This document shows, piece after piece, positions 58,729 through 64,000 of a stretch of 64,000 nucleotides of DNA; the stretch's first letter is position 1, and each line of letters opens with the position of its first letter. Below the pieces are notes generated by a model. It was not told the origin of the DNA. It saw nothing but the letters and a program-made list of their open reading frames with translations, and searched no databases. The stretch covers positions 2,485,001 to 2,549,000 of the forward strand of contig NZ_JNIQ01000001.1 of NCBI RefSeq assembly GCF_000702585.1, in the 5' to 3' direction. A program made the position numbers and the translations under genes. This DNA comes from Exiguobacterium aurantiacum DSM 6208. GTDB taxonomy: Bacteria > Bacillota > Bacilli > Exiguobacteriales > Exiguobacteriaceae.

Positions 58729-59247
58729 TCACCTAGTCGCGATATATCCTGCCCGACTCCGTCTTTTCCCTTTTCGTTTCACCAAATAGATGCCTCCGAC
58801 GAGCAATACCCCGCACAACGCACCGACGCTATCCAAGACGACATCTTGGATGAGCGGTGTCCGTTCCGGCGTCAAACTTTGGTGGAACTCATCGTAGACA
58901 GCGACCGTATTGGCAAGCGTCCAAGCGAACAGGAGTATGAGTCCGGCATGGAGACGGACGCGAGACACTGCTTTGACAAAGAGCGCCCCAAGGATGAAGA
59001 AAATCGTGAAGTGCGCCGCTTTTCGGATGAGGAACTCGATCAAGCCGACCGTTCCTTTCGCTTCGAGCGAGACCGGGCTACCCGCATAATCGAAGTCGAC
59101 GCTTTCGAGCGCCGGCTCGGCCCAGCCCCAGTCGAACCGTTCGAGCGGCGAGACGATGCTTTGATCCGAATAAGGCGTCGAGCTCGAGAAGAACAAGCCG
59201 ACGAGAATGATGGTGATCCAAATAAATTCATTTTTCAATATGTACAT
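58729..59247 (-). CDS. VanZ-like family membrane protein
   Basis: A 172-residue protein from the ATG at 59247 (MYILKNEFIWITIILVGLFFSSSTPY), with four membrane segments. The core VYDEFHQSLTPERTPLIQDVVLDSVGALCG (about 118-147) is the VanZ signature with the DE-H-Q-R-D charges. VanZ-like proteins give modest teicoplanin resistance in enterococci; here no van genes are near, so it is likely a general envelope protein. Ribosome site AAAGGA. Confidence 0.88.
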   Translation of the reverse strand: MYILKNEFIWITIILVGLFFSSSTPYSDQSIVSPLERFDWGWAEPALESVDFDYAGSPVSLEAKGTVGLIEFLIRKAAHFTIFFILGALFVKAVSRVRLHAGLILLFAWTLANTVAVYDEFHQSLTPERTPLIQDVVLDSVGALCGVLLVGGIYLVKRKGKRRSRAGYIATR

Positions 59248-59379
59248 AACACCGTTCCTTTCTTCAAGACTTTCATTATAAGAGTTTCTCCACATTTCAT
59301 TGTAACAGCGACATCATCGTTTCGTGACAAATTGATTGCGGACAACCGATTCAAAGTCGAATCCATAAAACGGAATTGA

Positions 59380-59385
59380 TATAAT
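59380..59385 (+). promoter_or_regulatory. Extended -10 for the glutathione peroxidase gene
   Basis: TGATATAAT, a perfect TATAAT with TGn extension, 21 bases before the ATG. A -35 is not clear. Confidence 0.55.
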
Positions 59386-59406
59386 GAAAGAAAAGGGGGA
59401 ATCAAC

Positions 59407-59880
59407 ATGATCTATCATTACGAAGCCGCCGATATGAGCGGCAAGCTCCAACCGTTGTCGAATTACGAGGGGGATGTACTGTTGATCGTCAACACGGCGA
59501 GCAAATGCGGGTTCACGCCGCAACTCGATGGCCTTGAAAAATTGTATGCGCAATACAAAGACAAGGGACTCCAAATTCTCGGCTTTCCGTGCAACCAGTT
59601 CGGCAACCAAGACCCAGGGACGAACGAAGAGATCAATGAGTTTTGCCAACTGAACTACGGCGTGACGTTCCCGATGTTCGCTAAAGTCGACGTCAACGGC
59701 AAAGACGCCCACCCGCTCTTCCAATACTTAGCGAAAGAAGCGCCGGGACTGCTCGGCTCGAAAGCGATCAAATGGAACTTCACGAAGTTCCTCGTCGACC
59801 GGCAAGGGAACGTCATCGAGCGCTTCTCGCCGCAGACGACGCCTGATGAAATCGAAAAAGCCGTCAAAAAATTGATTTAA
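59407..59880 (+). CDS. bsaA: Glutathione peroxidase-type thiol peroxidase
   Basis: A 157-residue non-selenium peroxidase that uses cysteine. Catalytic tetrad: [11 protein letters not shown] with Cys34, [12 protein letters not shown] with a second (resolving) Cys near 61 and Gln, [13 protein letters not shown] with Trp/Asn near 124-126. Probably reduces lipid or organic hydroperoxides with thioredoxin or bacillithiol. ATG 59407 follows AAAAGGGGG. Confidence 0.93.
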   Translation: MIYHYEAADMSGKLQPLSNYEGDVLLIVNTASKCGFTPQLDGLEKLYAQYKDKGLQILGFPCNQFGNQDPGTNEEINEFCQLNYGVTFPMFAKVDVNGKDAHPLFQYLAKEAPGLLGSKAIKWNFTKFLVDRQGNVIERFSPQTTPDEIEKAVKKLI

Positions 59881-59933
59881 ATGAAACCAGTCCCATCCTC
59901 CGACCGTAACGTACAGAAAGGGGGATGGGATTC

Positions 59934-60386
59934 ATGTTTCATACGTATACACGTCGACGTAACGTCGTCCGCACCATCGCATTTCTCACGATTTTGTTTC
60001 TCGGCCTCGAGCTCGCCTTCCAAGAGGCGGACCAAACGATGGGCTACGCGGAAACGAACCCGAACTGGCTGCCTGAGGCGTGGACATCAAACCCATTGCT
60101 CGTCCTTTACCTCGGTGTCCTGACAATCCTATTCGTCGACCTCATCGTGTCGAGCGGCGTCTATTTAAAGCACAGCTCGTCCGCATACGTCCGTCGCTTC
60201 ATCGCTTTGCAACTGTTCGGCGCGCTCGTCGCCACGGCCGCCTACTTGACGGCCGTCTACGTCGAACCACGCTGGCCGTTCACGTTTCTCGTCTCGTTCG
60301 GTGTCATGATGTCGTTCGGGTTATCAGATAAGTATTTAAAGCCGCTCCAACCAGAAAAACAGGAAGGTCTGCCGAACGAACGGTGA
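59934..60386 (+). CDS. Hypothetical four-span membrane protein
   Basis: A 150-residue protein with four hydrophobic segments (about 13-27, 50-70, 86-106, 113-131). A short loop has QEADQTMGYAETNPNWLPEAW. Starts at 59934 (MFHTYTRRRNV), 9 bases after AAAGGGGG; an ATG at 59925 is too close to it. I do not recognise the family. It follows bsaA by about 53 bases and may be co-transcribed. Confidence 0.65.
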   Translation: MFHTYTRRRNVVRTIAFLTILFLGLELAFQEADQTMGYAETNPNWLPEAWTSNPLLVLYLGVLTILFVDLIVSSGVYLKHSSSAYVRRFIALQLFGALVATAAYLTAVYVEPRWPFTFLVSFGVMMSFGLSDKYLKPLQPEKQEGLPNER

Positions 60387-60400
60387 CCTTCCTGTTTTTT
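60354..60400. terminator. Bidirectional terminator between the membrane protein and CAP gene
   Basis: AACAGGAAGGTC pairs with GACCTTCCTGTT, flanked by AAAA and TTTTTT, overlapping the stop of the plus-strand gene and that of the convergent CAP-domain gene. Confidence 0.85.
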
Positions 60401-61331
60401 AGCGTGGCGTAATGAAGTTGATCGTATAGAACGGGCTATTGTCGTCATTGTAGACGAGCCCGACCGAGGCGTGGCTGAAATCGGGCTTCAAGATGTTCTC
60501 GCGGTGGCCGAGCGAGTTCATGAGCCCCCAATGGGCGTGAAAGACGCTCATCTGACCCATTGCCAAGTTCTCCCCGGCGAACGAATACGTAAGGCCGTAC
60601 TCGTTCATCCGCTCGAACGGGTCCCGTCCTTCCGGATCGGTATGGCTGAAGAAATTGTTCTCCGCCATGTTCTCACTGTGGGCGCGGACGACCGGGAGCA
60701 GCGGTTCATAGTCGGCGAGCGCTGACAAACCGAACTTCTGACGGTCCCAGTTCATGAGCAGGCGCATGAGCGTCTCGTTGGCGACCGTTCCTTCTGCCGA
60801 GACGTCCCCGTAGTAACCGTCGCTCGACTCCTCGACACGACGGTCGACGGCGAGGACGGCTTTCAACTTGTCGCCATCGTGTTCGTCAAAGAAGAACGTC
60901 ACGTAGCTGCCGTTGATCGCATACACCGAGAACGACGGGTCGTCCGGGATCAAGTAGCGGCGCATCCCTTTGTCGTACGAGCGCACCGGGTCGAAGCCGA
61001 TCCGTTCGACGTCCTGGCGGGTCGTCTCATCGAGGATGAGCCCTTCATACGTGGTACCCGTCTCGAACTGATAAAACCCTTTCTTCGCACCGTCGGCGTC
61101 AATCAACTCGAGTGCGCGGTCACCGTTTCGTTCGAGCAAATACCAGTCGTTCCCGGCGTATTGGCTAGCGAAACGGGGCGCGTCGGTGGCGACGTCTTCC
61201 GTCTCACCTGCTTCTTCTACGGCATCCGACTTCACTTGGACGCTCGTCGGCGCCGACACGTTCGGCACCTCGTACTTCCAAGCGGCATAGACACCGATCG
61301 CCATCAATAAGATGATGAGTTTACGGAACAT
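60399..61331 (-). CDS. CAP-domain secreted protein with CAP-associated domain
   Basis: A 310-residue exported protein. An N-terminal hydrophobic segment (MFRKLIILLMAIGVYAAWK) anchors or exports it. A middle domain (about 55-175; VYAINGSYVTFFFDEHDGDKLKAVLA) resembles the CAP-associated N-terminal domain, and a C-terminal CAP/SCP domain (about 185-310) has HSENMAENNFFSHTDPEG, GENLAMG, and LGHRENILKPDFSHASVGLV, with the two conserved His and Glu. Architecture is that of YlbC-like Bacillus proteins. Role in the wall unknown. Confidence 0.87.
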   Translation of the reverse strand: MFRKLIILLMAIGVYAAWKYEVPNVSAPTSVQVKSDAVEEAGETEDVATDAPRFASQYAGNDWYLLERNGDRALELIDADGAKKGFYQFETGTTYEGLILDETTRQDVERIGFDPVRSYDKGMRRYLIPDDPSFSVYAINGSYVTFFFDEHDGDKLKAVLAVDRRVEESSDGYYGDVSAEGTVANETLMRLLMNWDRQKFGLSALADYEPLLPVVRAHSENMAENNFFSHTDPEGRDPFERMNEYGLTYSFAGENLAMGQMSVFHAHWGLMNSLGHRENILKPDFSHASVGLVYNDDNSPFYTINFITPR

Positions 61332-61354
61332 GTTGACTCCTTTCGTGGAAAACC

Positions 61355-61801
61355 TTACCCTTGTTGCTCACCGAATGCTTTCAAGCGCGATTTGATATCG
61401 ATGAGCACCTTCATATAGTCGACGTATGTCGCTTCATCTATGTTCAGCATACCACTCACTTTGAGCGGCACCTCTTCCGCCTGCTCACGCAACGTGCGGC
61501 CAGACTCGGTCAACGTCAAGAGGACACGGCGCTCATCGTCGGTCGCCCGTACTTTCTCGACATAATCGATTTGCATCAACCGTTTGACGAGCGGCGACAA
61601 CGTTCCCGAGTCGAGTGTGAGCCGTTCACCGAGCTGTTTCATGTCGATGCCGTCCTCTTCCCATAACACGAGCATGACCAAGTATTGGCTGTACGTCAGG
61701 TTCAATGGGGAGAGGATTGGCCGGTACAAGCGAGTGAGCTCTTTCGATGCGGTGTAGAGTTGAAAACAGATTTGATGCTCTAATGTTAACGAACTTTTCA
61801 T
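61355..61801 (-). CDS. ohrR: Organic hydroperoxide-sensing repressor OhrR
   Basis: A 148-residue MarR-type repressor. The redox cysteine is Cys12 in LEHQICFQLYTASKELTRLY, the peroxide-sensing cysteine of OhrR; only one other Cys is absent, so it is the one-Cys type. The DNA-binding part has DMKQLGERLTLDSGTLSPLVKRLMQIDYVEKVRATDDERRVLLTLTE. It is divergent from ohr, with a palindrome in between. Confidence 0.93.
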   Translation of the reverse strand: MKSSLTLEHQICFQLYTASKELTRLYRPILSPLNLTYSQYLVMLVLWEEDGIDMKQLGERLTLDSGTLSPLVKRLMQIDYVEKVRATDDERRVLLTLTESGRTLREQAEEVPLKVSGMLNIDEATYVDYMKVLIDIKSRLKAFGEQQG

Positions 61802-61840
61802 ATTATTTCCTCCGGCTGTAGTCTTAGACCAAGCATATCA

Positions 61841-61869
61841 TTTGCACATTCATTTGACTGCCTTATAAT
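61841..61869 (+). promoter_or_regulatory. Sigma-A promoter for ohr
   Basis: TTTGCA (61841-61846), 17-base spacer, TATAAT (61864-61869). It is followed by the probable OhrR operator. Confidence 0.75.
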
Positions 61870-61872
61870 TAA

Positions 61873-61884
61873 ATTGTGCACAAT
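61873..61884. promoter_or_regulatory. Probable OhrR operator
   Basis: ATTGTGCACAAT, a perfect 12-base palindrome 4 bases after the ohr -10, flanked by AATT-rich arms as in Bacillus subtilis ohrA. Confidence 0.7.
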
Positions 61885-61918
61885 ACAATTGTTAAAAATG
61901 AAACGGAGGAAATGAATC

Positions 61919-62332
61919 ATGAAACCATTATTCACAGCTTCTGCAACAGCCACTGGTGGCCGCGAAGGTCGCGTCACATCAACGGACGGTGTCATCGACT
62001 TGAACGTCGCGATGCCAGGCTCGAAACAAGCGGACGAGTCGACGAACCCGGAGCAACTGTTCGCAGCCGGCTACGCGGCTTGCTTCGGTAGCGCCTTGAA
62101 CCTCGTCATCGGCAAAGAACGTGTCAAGACGGACGGGACGAGCGTCACAGGCCACGTCACGCTCAACCAGAACGACGAAGGTTTCTTCATCTCTGTTGAA
62201 CTTGAAGTCGAGATCAAAGGTGTCGACCAAGAGACAGCTGACCGCCTCGTCGAAGCGGCACACCAAGTGTGTCCGTATTCGAAAGCGACGCGCGGCAACG
62301 TCGACGTCACTCTTACAGCGAAAGCAGCTTGA
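61919..62332 (+). CDS. ohr: Organic hydroperoxide resistance protein Ohr (OsmC family)
   Basis: A 137-residue dithiol peroxidase that reduces organic hydroperoxides. Catalytic cysteines are C55 (AACFGSAL) and C118 (VCPYSKATRGN). The N-terminal PLFTASATATGGREGRVTSTDG is typical. ATG 61919 follows GGAGGAAATGAATC. Controlled by the divergent ohrR. Confidence 0.96.
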   Translation: MKPLFTASATATGGREGRVTSTDGVIDLNVAMPGSKQADESTNPEQLFAAGYAACFGSALNLVIGKERVKTDGTSVTGHVTLNQNDEGFFISVELEVEIKGVDQETADRLVEAAHQVCPYSKATRGNVDVTLTAKAA

Positions 62333-62337
62333 CCTCC

Positions 62338-62364
62338 CCCCGCTCCTTGCGAGCGGGGTTTTTT
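62338..62364 (+). terminator. Intrinsic terminator after ohr
   Basis: CCCCGCTC (62338-62345), loop, GAGCGGGG (62351-62358), then six T. Confidence 0.92.
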
Positions 62365-62458
62365 CACGAAACAATGTTCGCCGAATGCCTGACGATTCTT
62401 TGCTTCCCGCCCCGACTCCGAGTAGAATAAAAGAACCGAAGAGACGAGGAGGGACGAT

Positions 62459-63316
62459 ATGTTCGAACAAAAACGTAAATACATCATACTCATCATCGTC
62501 GCCTCATTTTTAGCCGCCGCCTTTTATAACGGACTCGTCGTCCGCACGTACGACGTGTCGACGGACAAACTTGAAGCCGGGCAGTCGCTCCGTATCGTCC
62601 TCCTCTCTGACTTGCACGGGTATTCGTACGGGAAGGAACAGAGCGCTTTGATCGACAAGGTGAAAGAGCAAGAACCCGACCTCATCGCGCTGCCGGGTGA
62701 CATGCTCGACCGTAATCGGCCACCGGATGCCGCCTTCGATCTCATCAAAGGGCTTGAAGGATACGTCCCGATTTACTTCGTGACCGGCAACCATGAGATC
62801 GACGAATCGGACGACTACGTTCGGCATGACGTTAAAAACGTGTTCCGCTCTCACGGGGTCATCGTCCTCGAGAACGAGGCGGAAACCGTGACGATCAACG
62901 GAATCGATCTCATCATCGGAGGCGCGGAAGACCCACTCCGGACGTACGCCGAAGACCTTTATGGGAGCTGGGAGCAAGATGTGTTGACGGCGCTCGCCGA
63001 CGTCGACACGGACGAGACGTTCAGCTTGTTGCTGTCTCACCGGGCCGAACAAGTCGAAATATACGCCGCACTCCCGTTCGATCTCGTCTTGTCCGGCCAT
63101 GCCCACGGGGGACAAGTCCGTATTCCTTATCTTATGAACGGTCTGTACGCCCCAGATCAAGGGTTCTTCCCAAAATATGCTGGCGGGCTGTATGAACACG
63201 AGACGTTCGACCACGTCATCGGCCGCGGTTTCAACTATAGGATTAGCGTGCCACGCATCTTCAATCCACCCGAGATCGTCGTCATCGACGTGATCGGCAC
63301 CGGGACTCCTCCGTGA
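62459..63316 (+). CDS. Membrane-anchored metallophosphoesterase (YkuE/YkoQ-like)
   Basis: A 285-residue calcineurin-type phosphoesterase with an N-terminal membrane anchor (about 8-25). Metal ligand motifs in order: SDLHG (about 50-54), PGDMLD (about 79-84), TGNHE (about 108-112), LSHR (about 193), and SGHAHGGQ (about 213-220). The substrate (often UDP-sugars or lipid-linked) is unknown. ATG 62459 follows GAGGAGGG. Confidence 0.92.
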   Translation: MFEQKRKYIILIIVASFLAAAFYNGLVVRTYDVSTDKLEAGQSLRIVLLSDLHGYSYGKEQSALIDKVKEQEPDLIALPGDMLDRNRPPDAAFDLIKGLEGYVPIYFVTGNHEIDESDDYVRHDVKNVFRSHGVIVLENEAETVTINGIDLIIGGAEDPLRTYAEDLYGSWEQDVLTALADVDTDETFSLLLSHRAEQVEIYAALPFDLVLSGHAHGGQVRIPYLMNGLYAPDQGFFPKYAGGLYEHETFDHVIGRGFNYRISVPRIFNPPEIVVIDVIGTGTPP

Positions 63317-63421
63317 GTCCTTTTTCCTATTTCCTCCATTTTTTAGATTCAGAAAGAATGGAAGCGGGTACAGTACACGTGTTGTGATTGACCCGTTTTT
63401 TGAAAAAGGAGGAATGAATGT

Positions 63422-64000
63422 ATGCGCGCAGTGACGTACCAAGGTGCAAAGAACATCGAAGTGAAGGACGTGAAAGACCCAGAAATCGAGAACCGAGAGG
63501 AGATTATCGTCAAAATCACCTCGACGGCCATCTGCGGCTCGGACTTGCACATCTACTTAGGCAACATGCCGACCCGGCACGGTTACGTCATCGGCCATGA
63601 GCCGATGGGCATCGTCGAAGAAGTCGGTCCCGACGTGACGAAAGTGAAAAAGGGCGACCGTGTCGTCTTACCGTTCAACGTCTCGTGCGGGCATTGTTTC
63701 TACTGCGAGAACGAGATGGAGAGCCAATGCGACAACTCGAACCACGCTCCGCATACGGACGCGGGCGGCTACTTCGGTTTCACGGAGCAGTTCGGTAACC
63801 ATCCGGGCGGCCAAGCCGAATATTTGAAAGTCCCGTACGGTAACTTCATGCCGCTCGTCATTCCCGAATCGTGTGAGCTCGAGGACGAGGCGTTGCTCTT
63901 CTTGTCCGACGTCATCCCGACCGCTTGGTGGAGCTTGGAAAGTTCCGGCATGAAGGCAGGCGACACAGTCGTCGTCCTCGGTTCTGGACCGGTCGGGCTC
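63422..64000 (+). CDS. Zinc-dependent alcohol dehydrogenase (AdhB-like), 5' part
   Basis: Runs off the right edge; 193 codons present. It opens [20 protein letters not shown]. Catalytic zinc ligands: Cys38 ([10 protein letters not shown]) and the GHE (about 58-60). Structural zinc cysteines lie in [15 protein letters not shown] (about 81-95). The start of the Rossmann fold [14 protein letters not shown] ends the fragment. It resembles Bacillus subtilis AdhB and glutathione-independent formaldehyde dehydrogenases in the zinc loops. ATG 63422 follows GGAGG by 9 bases; two nearby ATGs are out of frame. Confidence 0.93.
   Translation, partial: MRAVTYQGAKNIEVKDVKDPEIENREEIIVKITSTAICGSDLHIYLGNMPTRHGYVIGHEPMGIVEEVGPDVTKVKKGDRVVLPFNVSCGHCFYCENEMESQCDNSNHAPHTDAGGYFGFTEQFGNHPGGQAEYLKVPYGNFMPLVIPESCELEDEALLFLSDVIPTAWWSLESSGMKAGDTVVVLGSGPVGL

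Noticed and set aside
63365-63405. CGGGT/ACCCG hairpin with TTTTTT after the metallophosphoesterase gene
   Set aside because: The stem is only 5 pairs with a long loop, so it is too weak to call as a terminator although the position would suit one.
62510-63550. Minus-strand frame of about 346 codons opposite the metallophosphoesterase and adhB-like start
   Set aside because: It spans two well-supported plus-strand genes and has no ribosome site or recognisable domain.
1-64000. CRISPR array, insertion sequence, integrase or prophage
   Set aside because: I saw no regularly spaced repeats, no transposase or integrase frame and no structural phage genes on either strand.

Overview
The window looks like a chromosomal segment of a low-to-moderate GC Bacillota (Bacillales) bacterium. 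Gene order follows the Bacillus subtilis tig-clpX-lon-engB-hemA block, the murI-rph-rdgB-ysnB block, sdhCAB-ysmA, and the zapA-cvpA-polX-mutS2-yshE and lcfA-fadR-etfB-etfA-trxA-uvrC blocks. The sporulation or companion genes that accompany these blocks in Bacillus (lonB, hemX, gerM, fadB) are not seen. With the GC-rich third codon positions, this suggests a non-sporulating genus such as Exiguobacterium. The genus is an inference, not a proof.

Layout. 1-3.4 kb (minus): haem operon hemA-hemC-hemD-hemB. 3.6-10.7 kb (minus): AI-2E-family transporter, engB, lon, clpX, tig (protein quality control and ribosome assembly) and a TPR-like protein. 11.7-12.1 kb (minus): a tRNA-Arg(UCU) gene split inside its anticodon by a 285-nt group I intron. 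12.2-15.2 kb: ysnB, rdgB, rph, murI, ptsH. 15.3-19.5 kb: thioesterase, succinate dehydrogenase, yslB. 19.5-28.6 kb: uvrC, a disulfide-oxidoreductase-like flavoprotein, and a full seven-gene Mrp Na+/H+ antiporter operon. 28.9-33.5 kb: trxA and the fatty-acid-degradation group etfA, etfB, fadR, lcfA, with FadR-type and CcpA-type operators visible. 33.6-41.2 kb: accessory transport, redox and regulator genes (GntR-ABC operon, MarR-nitroreductase-monooxygenase operon, PepSY/YtkA pair, CPCC protein). 41.2-42.8 kb: an unrecognised polytopic membrane protein.

42.9-48.3 kb is the most accessory-looking stretch and resembles a defence island. A minus-strand operon encodes a MazG-like pyrophosphohydrolase, a PLD-nuclease/SF2-helicase fusion, a free-standing homologue of that helicase's C-terminal domain, and a small winged-helix-like protein. 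A divergent, clearly AT-rich gene encodes a DUF262/DUF1524 (GmrSD-like) nuclease. 48.3-54.5 kb returns to core genes (DUF350 protein, mutS2, polX, cvpA, zapA) plus a 28-residue membrane peptide gene. 54.7-64 kb holds a cation symporter, GNAT acetyltransferase, M23 peptidoglycan hydrolase, VanZ-like protein, glutathione peroxidase, CAP-domain protein, the ohrR/ohr peroxide pair, a metallophosphoesterase and a truncated zinc alcohol dehydrogenase.

The two items most worth attention are the group I intron that interrupts the tRNA-Arg(UCU) anticodon, with a core like that of the cyanobacterial tRNA-Leu intron, and the MazG/PLD-helicase/duplicated-domain cassette facing the DUF262 nuclease.
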